This document shows, one piece after another, positions 26,163 to 38,520 of a stretch of DNA of 64,000 nt. The position numbers and the translations under genes were made by a program. This DNA is from Chaenocephalus aceratus (Eukaryota; Chordata; Actinopteri; Perciformes; Channichthyidae). Every line of letters starts with the position of its first letter. Within the stretch, counting starts at the first letter, position 1. Where the stretch lies: positions 22,840,227 through 22,904,226 of the forward strand of contig CM043808.1 in assembly GCA_023974075.1 (NCBI GenBank). The letters are read 5' to 3'. A model generated the notes under the pieces. The model saw only the letters and a program-made list of their open reading frames with translations, did not search any database and was not told the DNA's origin.

Positions 26163-26385
26163 CGGCATCATCAAGGTTATCTTTTAGGAATATGAGCATG
26201 TCCACATTTCCAGGTAGAAGCTGGGATGTTTGGGCGTTTACAATATCCCCTGCTGTGGAAACAACTCTCTTGCTTGGTACTGATGTTGCTGGGACAGAGA
26301 GATATGCTTTGGCCATGGGTGACAGCAGTGGGTCAAACTGTGCATTGTCTCTCCAACACTTCAAAAACAATACAGTTGTAGCCAA
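26158..26385 (-). pseudogene. hAT transposase C-terminal dimerisation domain, remnant
   Basis: A 75-codon minus-strand frame with the hAT C-terminal hallmark: PATSVPSKRVVSTAGDIV followed by LLPGNVDMLIFLKDN. This region mediates dimerisation in Ac/ZBED-like transposases. A start methionine is present only by chance. The BED zinc finger and the catalytic DDE core are missing between the inverted repeats. It is a deletion derivative of a ZBED-like hAT element and encodes no active enzyme. Confidence 0.85.
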
Positions 26386-26578
26386 GAAGGTGAGGCTTAT
26401 TGACAGGGCGAGATATACATATACTGTTGGTACTTGTCAATGTCTCTAGGTATGTAAATGTAGCCCTGTAAATACTATGTCCTTTTGTGTTCTGTTGTTT
26501 TATGTTCAAATCGCGGTAGATTTTGTCAGTCTCGCGATATCGCGATATTCGATATATCGTTACATCCCTAATAAACAC

Positions 26579-29500
26579 TGAAAATAGATGTGCAAGACCC
26601 CTAATTTCAAACACACATATACAAAGAAAATATTACCACAACACCCCTGAAGATAATAGAGAACATGACTAATGGTATTGTAAAAACACAGCAGACAGCC
26701 GTGGTCAGGATGAGAGAAATAAATAGAGGTGATGAGTTCATGCTTAAGTGATTGCGGTACAAACATTTAATTAGAAAAAATTACAAATTCAGCAATAATA
26801 TCCGTGGAAAAACCGATAGTATCGTACACTGTAGAAGTGGAGACAGTAAAAACAAATGCGCACAGGGAGAAGGGTTTAGTTATGAAGGCATGGCAGGACT
26901 TTATCAAATATTATGCTAATCCTGCAGTTATTATTAAATCATTTTGACTGTTTGTTTCTGGACCAGAGAAGTCAGCGTGGGAAAGGGTGTATTTCAAATC
27001 CTTTCTGACAACAGCCCCAAAAATCCACCTGGTAATTATATACTTTCCTGTGAACGCACATTTTCCTCATCATCACCACTCCCACCCACACACCCTCTTT
27101 AAAATACTCCCTTATATCAACCCAATATAGCTATAAATCACTGATACATTTGCCTCATTAATATTCATTCTGCCCTGCATTTCCCCCTCAACTTCAAACA
27201 ATATCTTTTCCTTAAAGCTGCAACTAAAGAAAAACAAAAGCACCATTCCGAGATGAACAAGGATGACCTCTGCACACTGTGAGCTCGTGATGACCCGCTC
27301 CTCACACAGCCTTTTATTGAAGTTTGAGACATGCTGTTCACATCTGCTTTGTCTGAGACGATTTATCATCTTATTGTTCATTGGAGGTGAATAGATCCCG
27401 AGCGTTGAGCATGCAGATATAAAATAATCCGTTTCTGTGCACGGTCACATAACTGCTCTATTAATCTTACAGATAGCCCAGATGGGATTTGTTAGATGAC
27501 GTCTGGATGAGAATTAGAGCTTCCTTACAGTAAAAAATCTATATGTAATACTGTTCCCGTTAATTGAACATTGTTGGGATCGATGACCGCAACCCACACT
27601 CCGCTCCATCCTGCGTCAGGGTCTATTTAATGAAAAATACCACATAACTGTTATCACCCACTAAAAGGACACGCAGAGAACAAGCTGCACTGATTTGATG
27701 ACATATGAATCACATCTCCATGAACCAAAAAACAGACTGCGTAGGGGAGTGTGTGACGGCCCACATGCTGCAGACAGAGTTCCTGTTCGGCCCCTGGGGG
27801 GGGCTCTGGGTGTGACGCACAACAGCGCTGCAGCTCAGAGGAAAGATAAGACCCTAGAGTTTCCAAAACACCAGTAAAACACAGCCAAAACTTTACTAGA
27901 AAACAAAGCTGTATTTTAATATTCATACAATTAAAAAAATAGAGCTATGAAGCTTTGAGAGAACATTTTCTAAATAGATGTACAAGGATATTTTGGGTAG
28001 CCCTGGGGCTCTTGAATTGATGTAACACTTCCCACATCTACAAGCAGGAAAGGTCTGCGAGACATGAAATATGTGTACTGGCAACTTGTTGTGGTCGTAT
28101 GGACAGTTTGCAGCCCTGTAAAAGATATGTGATTGATAACGATCACCTGGGTATCTGTGGACCTTTTCCCATGAAAAGTTGCCAAGCAAAAGCAAAGCCA
28201 CAAGTTTTCAGAGAATACATTATAAGAGATATGTTGGTGTTGATAATAGACAGTGAGGAGGAAGCGGTGACACTGACGTGGTGGGCGCTCAAGTGCATGA
28301 CAAGTTTGTTTGTATTGCAGTGCGTTTTTCTGGTTATACAGCCTATGTTGCCTCCAGCCTATCCCTCATATCAACTTTGTCCCTTCTCTTAGTCATATTC
28401 ATCTTCCTCCACTGCTCCAGTTAACTCCTCTCCCTTCCCTTTTCCCTCCCTCTTCCCTATCTCTTGCTTTCGGCACCTCTATTTCATCCTACTCCTATTT
28501 GTTATACTCTCTTCTCCTCCTTAGTTTATTGCTCAGCAGAGGTGAGTGAGCTATCTAACCTCCACAGGTCGCACTCCCTCTGAGCTCTCACCGCCCCCCC
28601 TATCAACAACCACGGTTGGCTTATTACTTCCTGGAGTGTTTACCGTAGGAGAGCTGTCTAGGCCTATAGCATCACAGTGTTTTCTGTCGTGCTGGGCCAA
28701 ATGACTTCAACCATCACTCACGGACCACTAGGTTGGAGTTTCTGTCTTCATTTGCCCTCCTCCCGTCCCTACCCCCTGCTTCTTTCATCTCCCCTCTGCA
28801 TAGAACTCTCTCTTTTTATGTCACTGTCTTAACAATCATCACATGCTGCTATTTCAGTACACAAGTTCAGAACCATTTGCTTCTGTTGAGTTAAATTATC
28901 CTTATACCCAGTATACCCATCATATTTTAAATAGATTTGCTGTTGTCTCAGCAGGAGCCCATTTTTACTCCGGTCGAAACTGCTTCAATTGTATTGCACA
29001 TGACTGCAGTTTGATACTCAGTCTCGCAACATGAAGCCATTACAAGTTTTGATGAATGTCATCAGTCTACATCTCCTTTAGTCCCTGTACTGTAGATGGT
29101 TTGCACTATGCAACAACTTAGCAACTGACTCCTGAGATCTATAATGTTCCTCTGGACAAGAACAAAGTCGGTTTTTTTCCACTCCTCTGGGCATAAGGTG
29201 AAAATAAGAATATTGAAAGGAGAAAGTGTCCTGTGGTCCCCATGGTTTCTTTTTCAAAGCGTTTCATCTCTAGAGAAACATGTCTCCTTTTCGTCAGTGA
29301 TAAAAGCAATATTCTCTTGTCGTTGCCATAAAAATCCAATTCTCAAACGAATCATCTTTGCCCATTTTACTCCCTTCTCACCAACACCATCTTGGTTGTT
29401 CCCTGATGACTTTCATAGGGGAATAAGGCCAGCTTACATCATGTTCTCTGTCTTTATGGCCTTATCAGGTTTCTCTCTAGAGATCAGATCCAGCTTTCAT

Positions 29501-32500
29501 AGTGAATCAGGACAGCTCACTCCCCTCCAATCTAGTCTGTACTACTACTCCCTCCAGAGGAAGAATCAGGATCACTTGAAGAACTTTCTTCCCTTTCAGC
29601 ATGCACACTTTCACGACAGTTCCAGAGGAGCCGACCAACAACACTGGCTGCCTCAGGCTCTGCTGTCACTGGCATCCTTCAGCGCTTCTCTGAGCTAACT
29701 ACCAACAAGCACAACATTTCCTAGACAAAATGTTCAACCTTAAGTCTGAATAAGAATCTCCAGAGCGGTAAGTTACACTAATGGGCCAATTAAATATAAC
29801 AATGCTTCAGCACTCCTTAACAGATCCTTATAAACTCCTTTTGTCAGGCTATGATAGGGTTCTGCATATGTTATATAAATGTCAATTTCATGCAGATATA
29901 TCCGTCTGAAATTAATATGCTTTATCACTTCACACAACCCTTAACATTAAATGATATTCATCACACTAATTAGCAACACATTTGACTCCAGACACAACTT
30001 CCTGTCACTAATGAGACATATTCTGTCAGACTTCAACTGAAGCGCATTGTGCTTTGCAGATTCACTGGGCTGGAATAACTTCTAACCTTTGTGTGGTGTC
30101 CTGCCTGATGCCCGACAACAACTATAAACTGCTACATAGTTTGATCAAGAGGAAAAGTCAGTGGTGCGTCCCATTGCATGTCCCTTGTGTCAAATAAGGG
30201 TTGAGTCATAAATCAAAGCGGGTGAGACAGTGTGATTTACCTGACAAACAATCCGTTTTTAAATCCAATTAACTCTCACAGTTGAAACAACAAGGTGCTA
30301 TTATCACTAAATATCCCTGTCAGGGTTGAATGGTGACACACTGTGATCAGGTATCATACCTTGAAAGCCAGACAGACAGCCAAACTATGTATTATGTTGT
30401 CTTTCAACAAATCGAATGGCCATCTTTTGGTGTGGTAGGTTTATTGATTTTTTGGGAAGTCATTTACCTCTGTTGCTGTTTAAACTCAATTGACAGAGAA
30501 CATGTGCTGTAGTGTGAGCTGCCGTTATTCCTTTCAATGACATAGAACACAAACCTGCACGCGTAGAACACAAGGCTACTTTCCTCCTGCAGTGAGTGTA
30601 TGTTGCCGTTATCCCTTTTTATGATAAAACTCTTTTACTTCCCTCTGGTTGGACAGAGCAAGGGCGCAGATGAACACACAACAGATGTCAGAGCTGTGTG
30701 GGAGCATTCAAATGAATAGCTGTGATGCAAAATGCATGCATTCTGTCACAATATAATCTGTCATCTGTTGTATGGGTGTCTTCACAGTCATAGTGAAATC
30801 CTGCGGAAATGGCATTTACTGTATAGAGTTTTCAAAATCCAGTGCATTTCGTCTTGTAAAACCTTTTTGTGAAATAATAAAAAAAAGAGCAGTGACCGTA
30901 CAGGAGCTAGAGGTTAAAATGATGAAGAGGAAAACAGGATTTGTTTGTTTGATTTGCTTAATGGTACTTTGAAAGAAGGGAAGTTACATGTGTATTATAA
31001 TGTTCTAATGTCTTAACTATAGTAGACAGTCACATATGTTCGCATTGAAGAGATGCAAACCTAACTGTAGGTGTTTCTTTACTGAAACATGCCCAATCAG
31101 CACATATTTGTTTAGTAGCCTTTATTGGAAGCTGTTTTAAACAAGAGTACAGAATCACATTTTTTTTTAAACTGGCAGGCTGTAAATTAGATCTCCAGGG
31201 GCCACACATTTTGACAGGGCCAATTATAGAGAATTTGACTCTTCTGTGTATAAGCTCAAAGTTAAATGGTGTTAGTTAAATCTGTTTTGAAGTTACATGC
31301 CCTTTAATCAAAAGTCGCACACCCCTTTGATCAATCAATGAGAAAAGTTCACTCATAACCCTGTCCTTACAAAGTTTGTATGCAGAGTAGACTCAAACAA
31401 AACAGACCGGAAGGGATAAAAACGTGTTTGTTGTTTCTGTACCACACCAACACAACCTATGCAGAGAGGACATTTTGGCGCAGCTTTGAACTTGTACTTA
31501 CAAGTACACCAGAGGGTTATTCAAACGAATCTGTGACAGAGACAGGCAAGGTGGGGTACTTCAAGATCAGAGAGACACAGGGTGTTTGGCCTGAAAAGAC
31601 ACATTGGCATTTGATTTTCGCCTCGACTCACACAGAGAAATGGCTTTGAGCCCGAACGAAAATGTTAATCTGACTGCGCTTTTCCTCTTTCTCAGACTTT
31701 CTGAAAGACCAAACAAAGCCACGCTCTTAGGAGTAACACTCTTTGTGGAAAAGAAAACTAAATGTGTCTAATTAGAAGGAAAGAAAAATAGTGATTATGC
31801 ACGAGTGAGCCAGATTGAGATAGAGGTGTGCTATAAAGAAAACAAGATGTGTGTGATTGCATGAGCACAACACTGTGGGATATGTCTGCTCCCAAAAAAG
31901 AAGTTAATGAACAAACAACAGCTGCTTCCATAACTCAGGAGCAGGAGCATGAGGAAAATGAGAAAGAGAGAGACGAGAAGCAAAAATAAAAAGAGCTTGG
32001 CTTGCCTCTGCCATGGCTCAGTACCTCAAATGAAGATATGGGGGGGGCATAGTGGCAAACAGACGGGGCCAGCCCCGTGGAGGCTGCACCGTGCACTCCT
32101 CAAACTGCGCTGAAGGAGATACTAATATGTTATGTAAGAATGCCTTGTGACTTCAAAGCCACAGATGGATGCAAATGTACATGTTTAACATCTTCCTGCA
32201 TGCCTGGAGACCTGTGTGCGTCGTGCTGGAGCATAACATGGCGAAGTGAGACCAGAATACAACATTTGAAATGATAGGAGAGTATTTATGCTATGTTTGA
32301 GACAACTTGGAACTTGAAAACAACGAACCTCCTCCTAGAACAAATCTAATTTATCGCCACTTAAAGATTCTATATTCACCTGTATTTATACACAGGTATA
32401 ATCTCATAGTTAAACCTGTTCTGCTTGTAAATGATGTCAAAATAGGTTGCCAATGTTATAAGGTAGCTGGTTAAGATAACTTATTTTCGAAAAGCTAAAA

Positions 32501-33322
32501 CTGCCTCAACATTTTTTGATACTGCACTGCAGTTTATATGAGTGTGTACACTTTCAAAATAAACACTCAGTCAGCAATGTTTTTTGGGAACTTTTTGCAT
32601 CAGGTGGAGATGGGATGTTGGATATTTGTACTGAGATTTTCCGATCGGAAACGCAGCATGAGCTAGCCAGCTTAACTGTCCTAAATATAGAAAATCACAA
32701 ACCAGAGACTTTGTTAAGTTAATACATGACCAGATATAGAAATTATACAAAGGTACGGAAGGAGAAAAAGGATAGATATATCATCTAATACGTCTAACTG
32801 CTGACTCAAAGCCCATCCAATTTTATTGAAAAACGTATCATCATCATGTTTCATATCCTCACTTCAGACCATTACTCATCACTTTGGACCAATGTTCTTG
32901 GTCAGTTTCCTAGAAGCGGGGAACAATCCATTAACAGACGCAGGAACTTTTAGATCGTTATTGCATCTGAACATAATATTGATTTTGTGTTATTGCTGGC
33001 TTGTCAAACATCTTTACTGCTCCACAGGCAGCACAAAAAACACTCAAATGGGAAATCTGTGTCTCTCTGGTTTGGTTTGGAGTCTACTTTCTACACCCTA
33101 GTGGTCAAAATCACTTTACGCTGCTTAAAATACCCAACAGCTAAAGGTTTTTCCTACCAAGCTTTTAAAAATGTGTTTCAGAAATGTTATAATTTATGCT
33201 GTATGCTATGCTGTTAATTTAGATAAGGAAGGACTAAGACAAACAGATAGGAGGAGGCTGATATCAGTGTTCCCTCAGATGTTCTTTTTATGATGAATAT
33301 TAACAGACACATAAGCATGGAT

Positions 33323-33371
<49 letters not shown>

Positions 33372-35621
33372 CAGAGATTTATACTGTCGTCTTTTTAATC
33401 TGTAAGTGCTGCCTTTGATCTGCCGTGATGAGGAAACACATATTCAAAAGCAGCAAGAAAGATGAAAGTCCTGTCCAATTATGGTGAACTAAAGCGATCC
33501 CTGAAATATGCGGTTGTTCATAAACACTTGTACACAGTGTGGTAGGCAGTGAAAAGTCTATACGCCAACACATTTAAAGCAAGGCAGACGTTAGAAATCG
33601 TTAGGAATGAATCCTGTTAATCACTTAGATTTAGAGATATATATAGAGAGGACAACTCCTTACATCAGAACATCGTGACTGTAAAGAAAAACAACGGCTA
33701 TGTAAAGGACGGTCACACAAATTCAAATGTGGTACTTTAATAATGAAATAATAACATGACAAGTAAGTGAATTGTCTTTATGAAGCTTTTTAATACTACA
33801 AAAATAACAAGACCAAATTACATTTTGAATGTTGGATATAGTTAAACATTTACTGTTGGTATTGCATAAATGTTATGCTTTATTTTTTTAAATGGATTGT
33901 TCTTCATTCAAATGTATTCTGTGAATGACTTGTTAGCTTGTCATCAATGTCATGGTTTGTTTTCAAAGGCTTGTCTAATCATGGAGGCCATTACAGCTGT
34001 AACATGGAGATGCTTTAAATAGAGCAAAAAGCTGAATTCCCAAGAAAAACAGAAACAGCATGTTTTCAGAGGACACTTCGTAATACCAAGCCGTGTAAGT
34101 CACATACCATGTGACTTCAATGGAAGCCGTTTACTTTGGTTTCTGCTATAATGGCATACAGCAGTAGCATCTGTGATAACTACAACAATGTTAACATGCT
34201 GACGTTTATCAGGCATAACTATAACCTTCGTTCATTGGTTTTTTTATTTACTTGTCAGCATGCTCACATTTGGTTAACACAATGTGCCAATGACCAACTG
34301 TAAAAGGTATTTAGTTATACGGCAAGGTAGAGGAAATTACAATTTTGACTCAATGACTGAGATAGAATCACCAACGTTATTACCTATCCTAACCTAACCG
34401 AAGAGATCATGAATTTGTTCACCAATAGTTGAGCAACTTGACATCTATAAATCAAACAAAGCCATCCTGACTGTGTTGCTAGAGAAATTGCCAGCACTTG
34501 GAAGCACTTGGTGTTTTTTGGAACCATGAATGGTGGCACACCTATCCAATCCATTTGAAGATGAAATGATTACAACAAAAAAAAGGTTATAGTCAGGGGA
34601 AGCCCAAAGTCAGTAGGATTCCTCCCCTCGGGATCATAAATAACTGAACCAAATGATATTGCAATCCATCCAATTGTTCTTGAGATATTTCTGTCTCCAC
34701 AGACAGATATTGCCGTTCCTAGAGCCATGCCACTAGTGCTGCTAAGAACAGAGCGTGAAATTAAACAGCTCGACTAGCGGGTTAGGGTTACACTCGAGGC
34801 GAAAGTCATTTCCTTCTTCCATGCTCCTTTCAGTGTGTGAGAATGAAATAACCTTCATGTCATATCATTACCTGTCATGTCATACATAATTCTAACGGCA
34901 ATGATAAGCTCTTTAAAGTAGGACATACAGAGAAATGCATCAGAATGTGTAATGCAGTTCCTTTTAAGTGACAGTAATATCCATCTTGGGTAAGACATGA
35001 CCGCCAAGATCAATTTTCATGCCTTTGATTTACATCTATTTAGCGCTTTGTGGGTATGAGTGGTGTCAGCAGCTGCTCACCTTTTGGTACCCAATTAACC
35101 CTCATTGAACCCGCTATACACTCTGCAGCTGCATTATAGAAGGAGAAAAGAGCACGATTCAAAATGAAAAAAAGGTTTTTACTTTTGTTTGATGACTTGA
35201 CAGATTCTGTATTGTGCAACAGAAGCCATTCAAAGGCACGATGGGAGCTGATAACTTTATAGTGCCAACACAGATGATGTATATCAGTCAGAACAAAAAC
35301 AGTGCCAACGTAAAAGTATTAAGGGGTTGCGAGATGAGACTTTTGAAATTCATTTTTATCCGACGAAATCTGGAAGTAGAAGTCAGAGAGAATGAGAAGT
35401 CAAGTACCAAAATACTGACTAATAAAAGGTGATGAGTTATCTTTGGGAGGACTGTTAGAACATCGTCATCTACTTTTGCTGAGCAAATCAAATAAGTGTT
35501 AAAATCGGCGGCACATGCAAAAGATTCATAATATAACGTGCGAGTTAAAAATAAAGAAAGTTTTGTAATTGTATAAGCTCGTGTATATTTTCCAGTAGTG
35601 GATGGTGTCCAACCTACCATA
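26579..35621 (-). other. utrn large intron segment
   Basis: About 9 kb of intron. It contains a pyrimidine-rich tract at 28370-28520 and a (CA)n microsatellite at 33324-33367. A 184-codon plus-strand frame at 29144-29698 is the longest here but has no domain, no coding-like bias and no neighbours to splice to. I treat it as chance. Confidence 0.6.
33324..33367. repeat. (CA)n microsatellite
   Basis: About 22 perfect CA units in intron. Confidence 0.95.
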
Positions 35622-35622
35622 A

Positions 35623-35890
35623 AGCAGTGACCATCAACTGGCAGCCCGCGGGCCAAATCTGGCACGCCAGACATTCTCATCCGGCACGCGCTGTGGCGCT
35701 GGCGAAGTGTTTAGTGCGTTCGCCCACCACTCATTCTTTTTTTACAACCTCTCGTGAGTAATGTGCAGTACCGGAGTCCAACAGAGAGGCAGCAGCTGCG
35801 TAGCCTTCCCTGCCCTGAAGAAGAAGTGATCCTTGCGAAGTCCCTCGCCTTCCGGTGGGACTCATGGGACCTTATTTCGGAAGAAGTTTG
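35623..35890. mobile_element. possible hAT-like fragment
   Basis: The segment opens CAGTGACCATCAACTGGCAG, close to the CAGTG-type ends and the GGCAGCCCGCGGGCC block often seen at one end of fish hAT elements. I cannot find the partner terminus because the sequence runs into the long-TIR element. Assignment is tentative. Confidence 0.35.
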
Positions 35891-35899
35891 TATTGAAGT

Positions 35900-36405
35900 C
35901 AATGGAGAGAGAGAAAGATTATCTTTTGATCCCATTTGAATTGTGCCACGAATTACACATATGATGTTTGTCAATCTTAAAAAATAATTTCCATGTCAAA
36001 AAAGTCACAGTTTGTTGTAAAACTGTTGAAATATAAGACTATGAAATATATGCAACTAGAAAGACTACAAATCCCAGAATCCCGGTCCCGACTAACTCCC
36101 CTTGTGTGTATGTACAGCTCTCAACATGCCCAGACTTGTAGTGATTTTCACCTCTTTTAATACTTTCCGCCTCATTCTGAAAGAAAGAAGTGAGATGTTT
36201 CAACGTGACAGCCGTCTTGGTGTGTGCGAGACGGAGATGTAGTTCATTGAGCGGTTTCACACAAAAAAAGTGTTACTTCACAGTTTTACGACACATTTTT
36301 ATTTTTTTGACTTGCAAAATTATCTTTTAAATTGACAAACATCATATGTGTAATTTGTGGCACAATTCAAACGGGATCAAAAGATAATCTTTCTCTCTCC
36401 ATTGA
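35900..36405. mobile_element. long-TIR non-autonomous element, 506 bp
   Basis: Two inverted arms of about 135 bp (35900-36035 and 36271-36405) start at TCAATGGAGAGAG on each outer end. They match closely through GATTATCTTTTGATCCC, the CACATATGATGTTTGTCAA block and an inner TAAAACTGT block. The central 235 bp are unique and include ACTACAAATCCCAGAATCC (36064-36082), very like the ZNF143/SBS promoter motif. No transposase frame. The family is not recognised. Confidence 0.8.
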
Positions 36406-37005
36406 CGTAAAGGGTCAGTATCCTTTATATAATTGGCACACAGTTTTTAAAGCAAAGTTCCTTGAGTTCTATAAATTAGCATATGTGTGCTTCTGATTGG
36501 CACTGCTTTAAAAAAAGAATAATACTGTTCCTCTTTTAATGAAGCCTGAACTGCTGAGCCGTCCTCCCTGATGATAGCCGTCTCTGTAATTGAACCTAGT
36601 ATGTGGCTGAGATCCTATTTTTCCAGGCTAAAAATAATGAAATAATAACATGCTTTGAAGAATCCAGGACGTCCTGGTGATAGATGTTTACCATCACGAA
36701 TCCACCCAAATTTTTGAAAATTCTATTGACTGTGGTGGCCTCAAACCAAGATGGTTTAAAGCAGAAAACAGTAAGCAATACAATTGAGAAACCAGAAAAC
36801 TAAGTTAGCATTGAAGCGCTCAACAATCTGATTGAGTGAAATTTCAAAAAAGTACTTATTGGATTTTCTTTATATAACCAAATATAAGGTTCCAATACTG
36901 CATTTATTTTTTTTCCATTATTTTCTCTGCACCATCATGACTGTCATCGGACCCCGCTTGGAGCCTGGCGGTGGAATGTTATTTACGCCTCATGGTTCTC
37001 TGTGA

Positions 37006-37658
37006 CGGCCCCTACACACGGCGGCGTGCGTTGCCGCTTGGCGGTGGGCGTGTCTTGAGCTTGGGGAATCAACGCGAGCAGCCCGACCAACAACCAACCA
37101 CATGAATGTCCCGCCCCGGACATACTGTACAAAGCAAAGCATTCATGCTACATCCATGCTGGCTAAATATACTGTCTATGCTTGCTAGCTGTCTATTCAA
37201 ACGAAATACACTGGATATAAACTCCCCAAACAAGCGAAAACCTACCAGTTTCCCCCACTGTCTCTGCCACCTCCCCCCATGCCTGGCTCCTCCGGTTTGT
37301 ATCCCTGTATGTAAAGAGGGACTGGTCATAGAGCACCGGGTGATTCCCTACCGCCACGATCATTTTCTCCTCCTTTTGTTGACATATGGGAAATAACTGC
37401 GGTCTGGCTCTCCCAACATACACCCGGTTTGATTGGCTACTGCTTGTACTGTCAGATTTACATACGAAGGATTTGATTGGCTGACGCCTCCGTCGAGGCG
37501 GCAAAAGTAGAACATTGCTCTACTTTTGCAGAGAGCACCTCGAGAGAAGCTACGCTTTGCTCCCACAATGCAGTTCGGCGAATCGTGACGTCACCCCATT
37601 CAAAGTGAATGGGCAGAAGCGTTGAAGCGGCAACGCACGCCGCCGTGTGTAGGGGCCG
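37006..37658. mobile_element. MITE with 34-bp TIRs, long copy
   Basis: Perfect 34-bp terminal inverted repeats, opening CGGCCCCTACACACGG, are flanked by TGA at 37003-37005 and 37659-37661. A 3-bp duplication is typical of PIF/Harbinger, although TTA or TAA would be usual. It contains a perfect 11-bp hairpin (37501-37529) with loop ACATTGC and a GCCTC/GAGGC hairpin just before it. Compared with the second copy it has about 300 bp of additional internal sequence (roughly 37115-37425). No transposase. Confidence 0.85.
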
Positions 37659-37713
37659 TGAGTCCACTTAACCCTGACTGGGAGAGTTGTGATGCAGTAA
37701 TTGGCTTGACTTA

Positions 37714-38030
37714 CGGCCCGTCCACACAGCGGCGTGCGCTGACGCTTGCCGGCGGGCGTGTCTGAAACTCGACCAACAACCAATCACATGAATCTCCCGC
37801 CCCTGACACACAAGCAGCGGTTTGATTGGCTAGAGCTTGTACTGGCATATGATTCGATTGGCTGACGCCTCGCCGAGGCGTCAAAAGTTGAACATTGCTC
37901 AACTTTTGCAGCGAGCCACGCCAGCTACGCTCCACGTCGCTTCCCACGATGCATTTCGGCTAAAAGTGACGTCACCCCCATTCAAAGTGAATGGGGAAGC
38001 GTCAACGCACGCCGCTGTGTGGACGGGCCG
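37714..38030. mobile_element. MITE with CGGCCC TIRs, short copy
   Basis: A 317-bp relative of the element 55 bp to its left. TIRs of about 36 bp begin CGGCCCGTCCACACAG, with one mismatch. Target duplication is TTA (37711-37713, 38031-38033), as in PIF/Harbinger. It shares the ACCAATCACATGAAT-like, GATTGGCTGACGCCTC and CATTCAAAGTGAATGGG blocks with the long copy. The hairpin at 37882-37908 keeps the ACATTGC loop, with a compensating base-pair change in the stem. Confidence 0.87.
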
Positions 38031-38396
38031 TTAAAGCCCAATCTCTAAATCACGTTGCAAGCAAACTCACAGCCCAGCACGCACACACACATCTTCAAAT
38101 ATCATCTTACATTCATTTGTCTTGACCACTCCTCCCTGATGCAGCACTCTGAAGACACATTAGGATGCTCCAAGATTTCAAAATTGACATGACACTAATG
38201 CGGCTTTCACACCAGCGCTTTTCCCTTTCTAGATCCGAGCGGGAGCTTTTCTGGTTCAGCTCCGGTTTCCCTTTTCTGCTCCCGCTCTGTTCACACCGCC
38301 CAGAGCTGCCGCTGCTGCGTCATGACGTCACCGTTTACGTGCCTGCTTCATCAAATCCAAACCGCGTGGAAATCCCTCACATCGACAACAACAACA

Positions 38397-38520
38397 ATGG
38401 CCGATTGTATTGAAGCGCTGTTCGCTTTGGTTATCCTCTTACGAAACGAAATGGAAGGCATCGGACGACTTTACAAGGGACGACTTTACTTGGAACTTTA
38501 CAAACATCACATGCGAAATG
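38397..38520 (+). pseudogene. open frame split by the fold-back element, 5' part
   Basis: A plus-strand frame begins MADCIEALFALVILLRNEM and continues GRLYKGRLYLELYKHHMRN up to the target duplication GAAATG, where the 4.9-kb fold-back element is inserted. On the far side (43472 onward) the frame resumes as ARLLCGLQHLVKV without a shift and stops at 43657-43659. The upstream 200 bp are GC-rich and begin with a GCGGCTTTCACACCAGCGC block. I read this as part of an older, unrecognised transposon or gene fragment. Confidence 0.4.

Larger units (their letters stand above)
25898..26570 (-). mobile_element. hAT transposon, internally deleted, 673 bp
   Basis: Perfect 16-bp terminal inverted repeats, TAGGGATGTAACGATA at the left and its complement at the right, bound this element. 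Flanks are ACAAACAC (25890-25897) and ATAAACAC (26571-26578), an 8-bp target duplication with one mismatch, as expected for hAT. Subterminal TATCGCGATA palindromes recur near both ends. Only the end of a transposase remains inside, so it needs a transposase from elsewhere to move. Confidence 0.88.

Noticed and set aside
29144..29698. 184-codon plus-strand open frame
   Set aside because: No domain, repeat or splice context, and residues follow the T/C-rich base composition. Taken as chance.
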